Source: Clostridiales bacterium (GTDB lineage: Bacteria > Bacillota > Clostridia > Lachnospirales > Lachnospiraceae). From it: a DNA stretch of 64,000 nucleotides. Where the stretch lies: contig JAJBVD010000077.1 in the NCBI GenBank assembly GCA_020859985.1, positions 118,789-182,788 of the forward strand. Reading direction: 5' to 3'. Below are positions 45,168 to 54,418 of the stretch, in pieces. The notes beneath the pieces are model-generated. The model was not told the origin of the DNA. It worked only from the letters and a program-made list of their open reading frames with translations, and ran no database searches. Within the stretch, counting starts at the first letter, position 1. Each line of letters opens with the position of its first letter. A program made the position numbers and the translations under genes.

Positions 45168-46202
45168 TTACTCTTCATACGTCCCTGCGATCATCTCCTG
45201 CACTGCCTCACGGTTCACCGTCAGATCCGGTACCAGCACCTGCATGCCGCGGATCGTCTGATTGGTGTAGGAGCCGTCTATCGGGATCCGGTACGAACCG
45301 AGCTCATTTAAGTCCATCGCCTGCGCTTCATAGAGCAGGGACAGAATCTGGGTTGTCGGCATATCCGTGGCGATCAAAGAAAGAATATCATCCACCAGCG
45401 CGATCTGCGTCGTAATGCCGACGTCCTTATAGGCATTGAAAAGGCTGGTGATCACCGCACGCTGCCGCTGCGTCCGGCCGAAATCATTGGCTTCCGTGGC
45501 CGTAGAGACATATCTTGTCCGCGCGTACAAAAGGGCGAATTCACCATAAACGTGATTCGTTCCTTCTGACACAGAGTAACCCGCATTCTGGAAATAACTC
45601 GCCTCGGTCGAGGTCAGCGTGATATCTACGCCGCCAAGCAGATCGATCACATCCTGAAATCCGTCAAAATCAATCTCGACATTATAATCAATAGAGACGC
45701 CGAAGTTTTTCTCAATCACTTCATCGAGAAGCTCCGCACCGCCAAACTGATAGGACGCATTGATCCGGTTGTCCGAATAGCCCGGAATCTGCACATACAG
45801 ATCTCGCATGAAGGAAATCATGTTCACAGAATCCGTGTCCGAATTGATGGAGATCAGAATCATCGAGTCCGAGCGCTCTCTGGTACCGGATACCCTCGTG
45901 TCCTGCCCGATCAGAAGAATATTCGTGATCCCGCTGCTCGCTTCTGTCTCCTCCAGATCCTCGGCCCATTCGATCTCATCCGGGTCGATACTGTCTTCTC
46001 CGGCATCCTCATCTGTCTCGAACTCCTCGGACTCCGGATCCAGCAGCTCCACTTCTTCAATCTCGCCAATGCTGCCCATCACATAGTTGACCGCAAAAGC
46101 AAGTCCGCCCGCCAGAATCAGCAAAACTGCCATGATCACTACCGTACCGATCAGAGCCGCATGCTTTTTCCCGTGTCCGGAACCTCCGCTTCCATGTGCC
46201 AT
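45168..46202 (-). CDS. LytR-CpsA-Psr (LCP) family cell-wall glycopolymer transferase
   Basis: 344 residues from MAHGSGGSGHGKKHAALIGT. One N-terminal membrane helix (about 17-45) is followed by an acidic linker (EEVELLDPESEEFETDEDAG). The LCP domain starts at ITNILLIGQDTRVSGTRERS and continues with DSMILISINSDTDSVNMISF and LYARTRYVSTATEANDFGRT with the Arg residues that bind pyrophosphate. LCP enzymes attach teichoic acids or capsule to peptidoglycan outside the membrane. It may finish the polysaccharide made by the 18.8-33 kb locus, but is not linked to it. An in-frame GTG at 46241 is a less likely start. Confidence 0.93.
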   Translation of the reverse strand: MAHGSGGSGHGKKHAALIGTVVIMAVLLILAGGLAFAVNYVMGSIGEIEEVELLDPESEEFETDEDAGEDSIDPDEIEWAEDLEETEASSGITNILLIGQDTRVSGTRERSDSMILISINSDTDSVNMISFMRDLYVQIPGYSDNRINASYQFGGAELLDEVIEKNFGVSIDYNVEIDFDGFQDVIDLLGGVDITLTSTEASYFQNAGYSVSEGTNHVYGEFALLYARTRYVSTATEANDFGRTQRQRAVITSLFNAYKDVGITTQIALVDDILSLIATDMPTTQILSLLYEAQAMDLNELGSYRIPIDGSYTNQTIRGMQVLVPDLTVNREAVQEMIAGTYEE

Positions 46203-46259
46203 ACCTGTCACTTCCTCTCGTGAATTGTCATAGGTTTGCACTGCAAATCTATGACGCAG

Positions 46260-46299
46260 GCCATCGCATCACCCGCAGGGTGATTTTGCATGCGATGGC
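46260..46299. repeat. Nested inverted repeat between ddl and the LCP gene
   Basis: GCCATCGCA (46260-46268) pairs with TGCGATGGC (46291-46299), and ATCACCC with GGGTGAT inside. It lies 11 bp after the ddl stop and may act as a processing or termination structure; the T-run is poor. Confidence 0.65.
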
Positions 46300-46310
46300 T
46301 GTCCTTTCTG

Positions 46311-47366
46311 TCAGTCCTCCGTCCCCACTTTCTCCCTGAGAGCCTCATTCACAATCTGCTCACAGAGCTCACCAAAAGATACCCCTGCTGCCTCCGCTTC
46401 CTGCGGAAGAAGACTGGTCGGCGTCATGCCGGGCAGGGTATTGATCTCAATAAACCATATCTTTCCGTTTTTATCAATAATAAAATCCGCGCGTGCGTAA
46501 ACGCGAAGGGAAAGCGCATGTGCAACGGCAAGCAGCATCTCTCCCATCTCTTTCTCCTCGGACGGAAGGATATCCGCCGGGGTTTTCTCATACGCAAGTC
46601 CCTTCTGATATTTGTTCTCGTAATTATAGAATTCTTTGTTGACAATAATCTCAATAGACGGAAGCGCGCGATCGTTCAGAAAGCCCATCTGAATCTCGCG
46701 TCCTTCAATGTATTGTTCAAAAAGGAGACGTTCTCCGCGATTTGCTTCAAGCGCCGCGCGAAGCTCCGGCAGCGTCCTGGCAATATAAACGCCAATGGAG
46801 GAGCCTCCATCCAGTATTTTCACAACGACCGGCAGCTGCACCTCGCGCAGTGCGGCCTCTATTGCCTCATCATCGGTAATGTCACGCAGCTCCCATGCCG
46901 GAACATTGACTCCGGCCTCTTTCGCGAGGACTTTCGTCAGATGTTTGTTCATGGCGATACCGCTGCCCAGATAATCTGAGCCGGTATAATGCACGCCCAT
47001 CAGGTCAAGCGCGGCCGGGATCCTGCCGTCCTCACCGCTTCCGCCATGCAGCGCCAGAAAAACCACATCCACTTCACGGCAAAGCCGCAGGACGTTCGGT
47101 CCGATCAGGCGGTTTTTGCACTCCGGATGAGCCGCCTTTAAGGCTTTCAGATCCGGCACCGCGGTCGAGATGATCTTCCATTCCCCGCAGATTTCCTTTT
47201 CAAAAAGCTGGTCAATGTCGGCCTCCTGATCACTGACGCCGATGTAGGAATCAATGATCGCGACCTGATGCCCTTTTTCCCGCAGAGCACCGGCGATCAT
47301 CGCGCCGGAACTCAAAGATACGTTGCGTTCAGGGCTGTAGCCGCCCGCAAGGACGAGAATCTTCAT
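46311..47366 (-). CDS. ddl: D-alanine-D-alanine ligase
   Basis: 351 residues of the ATP-grasp type. N-terminal LAGGYSPERNVSLSSGAMIA; LALHGGSGEDGRIPAALDLM; central GSGIAMNKHLTKVLAKEAG and VVVKILDGGSSIGVYIA; C-terminal INTLPGMTPTSLLPQEAEAA. It joins two D-Ala molecules for peptidoglycan precursors in the cytoplasm. The ATG at 47366 is 9 nt after AGGAG, better placed than the one 6 bp upstream. It begins about 30 bp after purA and is probably co-transcribed with the purine genes. Confidence 0.96.
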   Translation of the reverse strand: MKILVLAGGYSPERNVSLSSGAMIAGALREKGHQVAIIDSYIGVSDQEADIDQLFEKEICGEWKIISTAVPDLKALKAAHPECKNRLIGPNVLRLCREVDVVFLALHGGSGEDGRIPAALDLMGVHYTGSDYLGSGIAMNKHLTKVLAKEAGVNVPAWELRDITDDEAIEAALREVQLPVVVKILDGGSSIGVYIARTLPELRAALEANRGERLLFEQYIEGREIQMGFLNDRALPSIEIIVNKEFYNYENKYQKGLAYEKTPADILPSEEKEMGEMLLAVAHALSLRVYARADFIIDKNGKIWFIEINTLPGMTPTSLLPQEAEAAGVSFGELCEQIVNEALREKVGTED

Positions 47367-47396
47367 GCTCATATACTCCTTTATTAAAACGTAAAA

Positions 47397-48689
47397 TTAT
47401 CCATTGAGAACGCTTTTACGATAGATGATATCCTCCCGTGCCGGCCCGTTCGACACCATCGTGATCGGGAAGCCGAGATGCTTCTCGATGAATTCCACGT
47501 AGTTGCGGCAATTCTCCGGAAGCTCTTCGTACTTGCGGATGCCGCGGATGTCACACTTCCAGCCCGGAAGCACCTCCAGTACCGGCTTTGCCTTTTCAAG
47601 CTTTACTGTTGTCGGGAAGTCCGTCGTCACCTCGCCGTCAATCTCGTAGCCGACACAGACCGGAATCTCATCGAGATAGCCAAGTGCGTCGAGCACCGTG
47701 AAAGCGACTTCCGTCGCACCCTGCATCTGGCAGCCGTATTTCGAGGCTACGCAGTCGAACCAGCCCATTCTTCTCGGACGGCCTGTGGTTGCCCCATACT
47801 CGCCGCCGTCGCCGCCGTGATTGCGCATCAGATCGGCTTCCTCGCCAAAAATCTCACTGACAAACGCGCCGGCACCAACAGCACTGGAATAGGCCTTGCT
47901 GACCGCGACGATACGCTTGATCTCATAGGGCGGGACGCCCGCGCCGATCGCGCCGTAGCCTGCCAGCGTGGAAGACGACGTCACCATCGGGTAAATGCCG
48001 TGGTCCGGATCCTTCAGCGTACCGAGCTGGCCTTCGAGCAATACGGTCTTTCCTTCTTTTAACGCTTTCGCAAGGAATGCTCCGGTATCTGCTACAAACG
48101 GCGCGATGGTGTCCCGATACCCGTGCAGTTCTTCAAGAAGCGCATCCGGGGTAAGCACCGGTTTGTGATACAGATACTCAAACAGCGGATTCTTCAGGTC
48201 ACAGATGCGCTGCACCTTTTCTTTTAATGTATCCTCGTCAAAGAGCTCGCTCACCTGAAAACCGATCTTGGCAAATTTATCCGAATAGAACGGTGCGATA
48301 CCGGACTTTGTCGAGCCAAAGGATTTGCCGCCCAGGCGCTCCTCCTCATACTGATCCAACAGAATATGATAGGACATCACGACCTGCGCACGGTCCGATA
48401 CCAGAATATGCGGCATCGGCACGCCGCGCTCCAGAAGTCCTTTGATCTCTTTATCCAGCAGAGGAATATTCAGCGCGACTCCGTTGCCGATAATGCTTGT
48501 CGTGTGATCGTAAAACACACCGGACGGCAGGGTATGCAGAGCAAATTTGCCGTAATTATTAATGATCGTATGCCCGGCGTTAGCGCCGCCCTGAAATCTT
48601 ACGATGATGTCAGCTTCCTGCGCCAGCATATCCGTAATCTTTCCTTTTCCTTCGTCTCCCCAGTTCGCTCCTACGATTGCCTGTACCAT
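47397..48689 (-). CDS. purA: Adenylosuccinate synthetase
   Basis: 430 residues. VGANWGDEGKGKITDMLAQE is the GTP/IMP-binding start; GGANAGHTIINNYGKFALH, the NHGGDGGEYGATTGRPRRMG segment and the basic element near RRMGWFDCVA are conserved. It makes adenylosuccinate from IMP, Asp and GTP, the first step to AMP. It is downstream of purB, which makes the next step, so both AMP-branch enzymes lie together. A strong AAGGAGG site precedes the ATG. The 88-bp gap to purB has no visible gene. Confidence 0.98.
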   Translation of the reverse strand: MVQAIVGANWGDEGKGKITDMLAQEADIIVRFQGGANAGHTIINNYGKFALHTLPSGVFYDHTTSIIGNGVALNIPLLDKEIKGLLERGVPMPHILVSDRAQVVMSYHILLDQYEEERLGGKSFGSTKSGIAPFYSDKFAKIGFQVSELFDEDTLKEKVQRICDLKNPLFEYLYHKPVLTPDALLEELHGYRDTIAPFVADTGAFLAKALKEGKTVLLEGQLGTLKDPDHGIYPMVTSSSTLAGYGAIGAGVPPYEIKRIVAVSKAYSSAVGAGAFVSEIFGEEADLMRNHGGDGGEYGATTGRPRRMGWFDCVASKYGCQMQGATEVAFTVLDALGYLDEIPVCVGYEIDGEVTTDFPTTVKLEKAKPVLEVLPGWKCDIRGIRKYEELPENCRNYVEFIEKHLGFPITMVSNGPAREDIIYRKSVLNG

Positions 48690-48777
48690 AATGGTTTCCT
48701 CCTTGCGATTTTTACAAATCGTTTTTTATCCGGACCGTCATGCCAATCCTGACCATCCTATGCTGTTTTCTGTCATT

Positions 48778-50211
48778 TTATACATTAATCTCAGCCGTCA
48801 CGCCAAGCAGTTCTTTGTTTTCATCCAATACCGGCTGCACAACCGTCTCCACAAACCGTTCCACCTGCTCCTTTGAGCGTCCGACATAGCGGGACGGCTC
48901 CATGGAGCGCTGCAGGTCCTCCAGCGACAGGTTAAACGCCGGATCCGCAGCAATCAGCTCCAGCAGATTGTTCTCTTTTCCTTCTTCTTTCACGGTACGG
49001 CCCGCTTCCATCGACAGCTCACGGATCTTCTCATGAAGCTCCTGCCGGTCTCCGCCTGCCTTGACCGCATCCATCATAATGTTTTCGGTCGCCATGAACG
49101 GGAGCTCTGCCATCAGGTGCTTCTCGATGACCTTCGGATACACCTTCAGGCCATCTGTGACGTTCAGGCAAAGGTCCAGAATGCCGTCCACCGCAAGGAA
49201 ACCTTCCGGAATGGACAGACGCTTGTTCGCGGAATCGTCCAGTGTACGCTCAAACCACTGGCAGGACGAGGTCACCGCCGGATTCAGCGCGTCGCAGAGG
49301 ACATAGCGCGACAGAGACGCGATGCGCTCTGAGCGCATCGGATTGCGCTTGTAAGCCATCGCAGATGAGCCGATCTGTGTCTTTTCAAACGGCTCCTCCA
49401 CTTCTTTCAGATGCTGCAGCAGACGGATGTCGTTCGACATCTTGTGCGCACTCGCGGCAATGCCCGCAAGGACATTCAGCACCCTTGTATCCGTCTTGCG
49501 CGAATAGGTCTGCCCGGACACGGCCACGCAGGACGTAAAGCCCATCTTTTTTGCAATCATCGGATCGATCTGATCGATTTTCTCCTGGTCGCCGTCAAAC
49601 AGCTCCAGAAAGCTTGCCTGCGTACCGGTCGTTCCTTTTGAGCCGAGCAGCTTCATCGTGGAAAGGACATAGTCCAGATCCTCCATATCCATCAGAAACT
49701 CCTGCGTCCAGAGCGTCGCCCTTTTCCCAACCGTCGTCGGCTGTGCCGGCTGAAAGTGCGTGAATGCAAGCGTCGGAAGATCTTCGTATTTTTTCGCAAA
49801 AACAGCCAGCTGCGCAATGACATTGACCAGCTTTTTCTTCACAAGCTGAAGCGCCTCGGTCATGACAATGATGTCTGTATTATCTCCCACATAGCAGGAT
49901 GTCGCACCGAGATGAATGATCGGCTTCGCCTTCGGGCACTGTACGCCGTAGGCATAGACATGTGACATGACGTCGTGGCGGACCACCTTTTCCCGCTCCT
50001 TCGCCACATCATAATTAATGTCATCCTGATGCGCTTTCATCTCCGCGATCTGTTCATCCGTGATCGCAAGACCAAGCGCCTGCTCCGTCTCCGCCAGGGC
50101 AATCCACAGCCGCCTCCAGGTGCGGAACTTCTTATCCGGCGAGAAAATATACTGCATCTCCTTGCTCGCATACCGCTCCGAGAGCGGACTCTGATATCTA
50201 TTCGTACTCAT
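48778..50211 (-). CDS. purB: Adenylosuccinate lyase
   Basis: 477 residues of the fumarase/aspartase superfamily. The signature SSAMAYKRNPMRSERIASLS contains the catalytic Ser loop, and HLGATSCYVGDNTDI and TLAFTHFQPAQPTTVGKRA are conserved. It cleaves SAICAR to AICAR and adenylosuccinate to AMP, so it serves both the main purine pathway and the AMP branch. It is longer than many bacterial PurB and resembles the eukaryotic/Bacteroides-type length. AAGGAG precedes the ATG. It sits between purF and purA. Confidence 0.97.
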   Translation of the reverse strand: MSTNRYQSPLSERYASKEMQYIFSPDKKFRTWRRLWIALAETEQALGLAITDEQIAEMKAHQDDINYDVAKEREKVVRHDVMSHVYAYGVQCPKAKPIIHLGATSCYVGDNTDIIVMTEALQLVKKKLVNVIAQLAVFAKKYEDLPTLAFTHFQPAQPTTVGKRATLWTQEFLMDMEDLDYVLSTMKLLGSKGTTGTQASFLELFDGDQEKIDQIDPMIAKKMGFTSCVAVSGQTYSRKTDTRVLNVLAGIAASAHKMSNDIRLLQHLKEVEEPFEKTQIGSSAMAYKRNPMRSERIASLSRYVLCDALNPAVTSSCQWFERTLDDSANKRLSIPEGFLAVDGILDLCLNVTDGLKVYPKVIEKHLMAELPFMATENIMMDAVKAGGDRQELHEKIRELSMEAGRTVKEEGKENNLLELIAADPAFNLSLEDLQRSMEPSRYVGRSKEQVERFVETVVQPVLDENKELLGVTAEINV

Positions 50212-50262
50212 AACATTCTCCTTTTAATATGAGCGCTGCGCACATTTTATGACACACATCTA

Positions 50263-50414
50263 TTTCCGACAGCAGACGGTAGGCAGATTTTCGCAGGCTT
50301 TCCGAGCATAGCTTTCGCTGCTGAGCCATTGTCTGAGCGAAGCGAGTTTCAGCGAAGCAGCGAATCATAAGCGGCGCAGGCAAAGCGCGAAAATCAACGT
50401 GTCTGCATCGGAAA
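50263..50414. repeat. 152-bp nested palindrome between purF and purB
   Basis: Successive complementary blocks from outside in are TTTCCGA/TCGGAAA, AGAC/GTCT, GATTTTCGC/GCGAAAATC and TTCGCTGCT/AGCAGCGAA. The centre carries GAGCGAAGCGAG. It fills most of the 223-bp purF-purB gap. Several short open frames cross it and are not accepted as genes. It could be a REP-like element or a processing/attenuation hairpin. Confidence 0.75.
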
Positions 50415-50434
50415 TGGATGGGCGTCTCAATATG

Positions 50435-52036
50435 TCAGCGTTCGTAATCTCCCCTGATATCCTCCTGCGGCGGCTCCATCGGGTATTTCCCCGTGAAGCA
50501 TCCGTTGCAGATCGGCAGTCCATCCGTAAGCTCCGGCAGGCGATCCAGCCTGAGATAGGCAAGCGTATCCGCGCCGATGATCTTCCGGATGTCCTCAATC
50601 TCCCGGTTGTAAGCGATCAGCTGCTCTCTTGCCGGTACGTCCGTGCCAAAATAACACGGATACAGAAACGGCGGCGAGCTGACCCGCATATGCACCTCTT
50701 TCGCCCCGGCGTCGCGCAGCATGCGCACGATCCGGTCGCTTGTCGTGCCGCGCACGATCGAGTCGTCTATCATGATGACCCGTTTTCCTTCTACCGCGTC
50801 ACGCAGCACATTGAGCTTTACGCGCACGCTGGATTCGCGGCTGCTCTGGCCGGGCTTGATGAATGTCCGCCCGACATAGCTGTTTTTCATGAAAGCCATC
50901 CCGTATGGAATGCCGGATTCCAGCGAATAACCAAGTGCCGCGACGTTGCCGGATTCCGGAACACCGACCACGAGGTCCGCATCCACCGGCGAATCCTTTG
51001 CCAGAAAACGTCCTGCACGGATACGGGAATCATAGACGCTGACGCCGTCTATACGGCTGTCCGCTCTTCCAAAATAAATATATTCAAAGACACAGCGGGC
51101 GGTCTCACATTGCCGCTCCGGTGGAAAACACATACTCCGATTTGAGGAAATCGCTGTTTCTGCCTCCGGCTTTGATTCCGCAGTCGGAATGGTATCTGTC
51201 ATAGCACCCTGCAGGTCTGCATTTGCCTCCGGTATTCCCCCCGGCGTCAGATATCGATCCGTCGATGACTGTATCTGATTCTTGGGCGTGATCGTCACAA
51301 TCTCACCCGGCTCCACATCCCGGATGTATTCCGCACCGATCGTGTCCAGTGCGCAGGTCTCAGATGCAAGAATATACGCATTATCCCGCTTTCCGATGCA
51401 CAGCGGCCGGAATCCATAAGGGTCCCGCGCGCCGATCAGCTTGCGCGGAGACATGATGATCAGCGAATACGCGCCTTTCAGCTTTTTCATCGCATTCGCT
51501 ACCGCTTCTTCTACATTTCTCGCCCGCACACGCTCCCGCGCGATGTGGTACGCGATCACTTCTGTATCTATCGTTGTCTGAAAAATCGAACCGCCGAGCT
51601 CCAGCTCTCTGCGAAGCAGCGGAGTGTTGATCAGATTGCCGTTGTGTGCCAGTGCCAGAGTCCCTTTGACATAATTCAGAACCAAAGGCTGAGCGTTCTC
51701 TCTGGTACTGCCTCCCGCCGTCGAATAGCGGACATGACCGACACCAATATCCCCTTTCATCTGCGCCAGATGATCCTGCGTAAACACCTCATTTACAAGC
51801 CCCATCCCCTTGTGAGAAAGGACCTTGCCTTTCGGCCCATTCGTATCGCTGACAGCAATGCCGCAGCTCTCCTGGCCGCGATGCTGTAGTGCGAACAATC
51901 CGTAATAAATGGTAGAGGCAACATTTTCACCCGAAAAATCATAGATGCCAAATACGCCGCATTCCTCATGAAGCGCATCTGCAGCCTCAGCTGGTTCAGA
52001 CTGTTCATGTACCGGTTCTGTCAGATTATGAATCAT
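50435..52036 (-). CDS. purF: Amidophosphoribosyltransferase
   Basis: 533 residues from MIHNLTEPVHEQSEPAEA. The propeptide ends before the catalytic Cys in HEECGVFGIYDFSGE. The glutaminase domain contains HRGQESCGIAV and IGVGHVRYSTAG; the PRTase domain has KRVIMIDDSIVRGTTS. The C-terminal part keeps Cys residues (ICNGCFTGKYP) that suit the 4Fe-4S-cluster form. It makes phosphoribosylamine, the first committed step of purine synthesis. A ~55-residue insertion (about 270-325, near TDTIPTAESKPEAETAISSN) lengthens it beyond the usual ~475. Start follows AAAGGAG. Confidence 0.97.
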   Translation of the reverse strand: MIHNLTEPVHEQSEPAEAADALHEECGVFGIYDFSGENVASTIYYGLFALQHRGQESCGIAVSDTNGPKGKVLSHKGMGLVNEVFTQDHLAQMKGDIGVGHVRYSTAGGSTRENAQPLVLNYVKGTLALAHNGNLINTPLLRRELELGGSIFQTTIDTEVIAYHIARERVRARNVEEAVANAMKKLKGAYSLIIMSPRKLIGARDPYGFRPLCIGKRDNAYILASETCALDTIGAEYIRDVEPGEIVTITPKNQIQSSTDRYLTPGGIPEANADLQGAMTDTIPTAESKPEAETAISSNRSMCFPPERQCETARCVFEYIYFGRADSRIDGVSVYDSRIRAGRFLAKDSPVDADLVVGVPESGNVAALGYSLESGIPYGMAFMKNSYVGRTFIKPGQSSRESSVRVKLNVLRDAVEGKRVIMIDDSIVRGTTSDRIVRMLRDAGAKEVHMRVSSPPFLYPCYFGTDVPAREQLIAYNREIEDIRKIIGADTLAYLRLDRLPELTDGLPICNGCFTGKYPMEPPQEDIRGDYER

Positions 52037-52059
52037 CGGTCTCTCCTTTATTTTCATTC

Positions 52060-52176
52060 GCCGTGCCCGCTCGTGAGCTTACGCTCCCTCGCTGTCGGGC
52101 GTTCGCCCTATAAATCCGCTGCCCGAAATTCTGAGCTGCAAGCAGCTCATTCCTTCGTCCATCGGATTTGCACGGC
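52060..52176. repeat. 117-bp nested palindrome upstream of purF
   Basis: Outer arms GCCGTGC (52060-52066) and GCACGGC (52170-52176); inner pairs AATCCG with CGGATT, GGGCG with CGCCC, and the perfect GAGCTGCAAGCAGCTC. It begins 24 bp before the purF start, in its 5' leader, and mirrors the palindrome after purF in style though not in sequence. Confidence 0.7.
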
Positions 52177-52237
52177 TCATTGCTATCGCACATTATATCC
52201 CTAAGTACAGAGATAAGTCAACCGCAAATGCCGCCCG

Positions 52238-53098
52238 TCAGATCCGTGTGCTTTTGGAATATTGTTCCTTCAGTTCTTCGACAATCTCTTCCAGCGGGCG
52301 CTTCTTTACCTGCTCTGCATATGCCAGAAATTCCGGGCTTTCGCAGAGCTTTGCATTATGCTCCTGTATGGTCCGCGCCAGATACTCATCAGACTGCAGC
52401 TCTTTCAGCCGCTTCTGATATTCATCGTTTGACAGATACAGCGGCAGGGCACTGATGTATTTTCGAAAGGTCTCTTTGGTCTTCATCAGTCGCCAGGACT
52501 CCAGAAAACAGTCCGCCGCCTCTTCAAACCGGAACATTCCGGCGTAAGCTGCACCGAGGTTGTTCCAGACGGCTGCGTAAAACTGTGTACCGAGCTTGCC
52601 CGGATTGCGGTTTTTCAGAATCTGCCGATACATCCACACCGCGCGCGCGTACATGCTCTCTTTGACCAGATAATCCCCGCGCAGCTTCTGCTTCATCTCA
52701 TCGGACTGCACCTCCAGTTTGGCGAGCTGTTCCTGGTAGGCGTGCATTTCCTGGCTTGTCAGATAGCCCGCTTCCCGGAAGATTGGCAGCACAAATGCCG
52801 CCGCGAGCCCCTCCTGAGATGTCTTCTCTTCATGAGAGCCTTTCGGCCCCGTCTGATCCTTGCGGGCAGACGACTCTATCTTCTGGAGCTGATCATACAG
52901 CTGCCGGTAAAGCCTGTTCAGGTGCAGTTCATCCCGTATCCAGTCGCAGAGTTTTTCGTTGATAATGCTCTCATCTATCAGACAGATGTTGTGATACAGA
53001 TAAAAGCACAGTTCTTCCAGCGAATAAATCCCGGTACGGATATTTTCTATATAATATGGCTGTTTTGCCTGTTTCAGCAGGCAGAGATCATAGCTCAT
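52238..53098 (-). CDS. TPR-like helical protein of the DUF5717/DUF5716 operon
   Basis: 286 residues, helical, mostly hydrophilic. Residues 1-70 (YSLEELCFYLYHNICLIDES) form an N-terminal domain also seen in secretion-like accessory proteins. Residues about 140-245 carry tetratricopeptide-like repeats (MYARAVWMYRQILKNRN; NNLGAAYAGMFRFEEAADCF). No signal peptide or membrane helix is visible, so it is cytosolic. It starts 41 bp after the actin-like-fold gene and probably ends the three-gene operon. I do not recognise a named family; TPRs suggest a scaffold for the two larger partners. Confidence 0.7.
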   Translation of the reverse strand: MSYDLCLLKQAKQPYYIENIRTGIYSLEELCFYLYHNICLIDESIINEKLCDWIRDELHLNRLYRQLYDQLQKIESSARKDQTGPKGSHEEKTSQEGLAAAFVLPIFREAGYLTSQEMHAYQEQLAKLEVQSDEMKQKLRGDYLVKESMYARAVWMYRQILKNRNPGKLGTQFYAAVWNNLGAAYAGMFRFEEAADCFLESWRLMKTKETFRKYISALPLYLSNDEYQKRLKELQSDEYLARTIQEHNAKLCESPEFLAYAEQVKKRPLEEIVEELKEQYSKSTRI

Positions 53099-53138
53099 GG
53101 CACGCTCCTGTTTTTCATTTTGCTGCTGTTCTGGACTT

Positions 53139-54404
53139 TTAAAACCGTATGTCTCGGCTCCAGCTCAGGCCGGAGGACTTGTACAGGTTTCCGAATCCCA
53201 GATCCTCGACTTCAACACGGCAGCAGGATGGCGAGGTAAAATACACGGTCATGCGCAGCCTGGTCGCGCGGTCCGGCCTTTTGGGCAGACCCGGCAGACG
53301 CATACTGTGCATGGTCGTATCACCGGGTGTCATTGAGCGGGAAAGCAGGCGGATCTCACGCTCGTCATGCGGGATGAATTCACATACGTGGTGTACCTCG
53401 TACCAGTTGACTCCCGCATTCACCAGCGGATAATAGCTGTCTTTTCCCCGTATCCGCATCTCCATGCCGATATTCCGGTCGATCATATCCAGACCGCCGA
53501 AGATGATCTCCCGCGGCGGGATGAGTCCCGCCCGCTCCATTGCCGCATAACAGGCGCCTTTGGAATAAAGATTCATACCCTGATAAGCGCGTCTCCCTGT
53601 GCAAAGGAACTGGATTGACCGTGTTGCCCAGCTTTTATTAAAATAGTCGCCCATGAGATAACTGACGGACACCGTGCGCCGCTCAAACACTTTTTTCAGA
53701 AGCTCAAAGAAAAGACGGTCCTTTTCTTTCCGCCAGTCAGCCTCCGAACGCCCTGCCCGCACCTCTTCCGTCATAGGCTGCCGTGCGACCGGATCTGCTG
53801 TGGCGATCGCCGGCTTTGTGGAGCGGTCAATGTGCAGTACATAGCCGACAATTTCGCCGCTTCTCTCAAAAGATGTTCTCTCAGACGGTGCTTCTCCGCC
53901 GGAGCCATCGCTGCCCGAAGAAGTATCCTGCACGGCAGTATTCTCTGCAGGCGGGTCATTTTCCCCATCCGGTTCAAAGGTAAGCAGTGCCACATCCTGC
54001 ATCCAGAGTTCCTTTTTCTGGTTCACCGTATAATAATAAAAAGAAGAAAGATAATCCTGTACATAGATATGCTTCCGGTCCACACCAATCCGCTGCAGCG
54101 CCTGAATGATCACCTGATTCAGACTCTCATCAAGCTGATGCACCGTCACCATCACATGGAGCGTCGTATGATCGGTCAAAAGCTTCAGATCCGCCAGACA
54201 CGACCGCAGATGCTCCGCCAGCAGCTCGTCCGGTGCAGAAGGAGTCCCGTCCTCCGTCTGACCGAGCCCGGCGGGCATTTGCCCTGCCCCGTCCAGAATC
54301 CCCAGAGTCTCCGGCTCCCGGACCGACTGATGCCAGTATGTCACCTGCGTATATTCCGCATTCAGGTCTATCCCTAAAATCAATTCATCCTTTGCCTGTA
54401 TCAT
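53139..54404 (-). CDS. DUF5716-like protein with degenerate actin/Hsp70-type fold
   Basis: 421 residues. The N-terminus ELILGIDLNAEYTQVTYWHQ resembles the phosphate-1 loop of Hsp70/actin-type ATPases. After the insert-like acidic region (about 150-185) come LHIDRSTKPAIAT and later GGLDMIDRNIGMEM. The C-terminal ~130 residues (PLVNAGVNWYEVHHVCEF to FTSPSCCRVEVEDLGFGNLY) look like a beta-rich domain. I recall this arrangement as DUF5716, which is uncharacterised. It is encoded 15 bp after the giant protein gene. ATP binding is possible but the second phosphate loop is not clear to me. Confidence 0.65.
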   Translation of the reverse strand: MIQAKDELILGIDLNAEYTQVTYWHQSVREPETLGILDGAGQMPAGLGQTEDGTPSAPDELLAEHLRSCLADLKLLTDHTTLHVMVTVHQLDESLNQVIIQALQRIGVDRKHIYVQDYLSSFYYYTVNQKKELWMQDVALLTFEPDGENDPPAENTAVQDTSSGSDGSGGEAPSERTSFERSGEIVGYVLHIDRSTKPAIATADPVARQPMTEEVRAGRSEADWRKEKDRLFFELLKKVFERRTVSVSYLMGDYFNKSWATRSIQFLCTGRRAYQGMNLYSKGACYAAMERAGLIPPREIIFGGLDMIDRNIGMEMRIRGKDSYYPLVNAGVNWYEVHHVCEFIPHDEREIRLLSRSMTPGDTTMHSMRLPGLPKRPDRATRLRMTVYFTSPSCCRVEVEDLGFGNLYKSSGLSWSRDIRF

Positions 54405-54418
54405 AATACCACCTGCTA

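Noticed and set aside
50198..50598. Short minus-strand frames in the purF-purB gap
   Set aside because: They cross the 152-bp palindrome and the ends of purF and purB and show no protein features.
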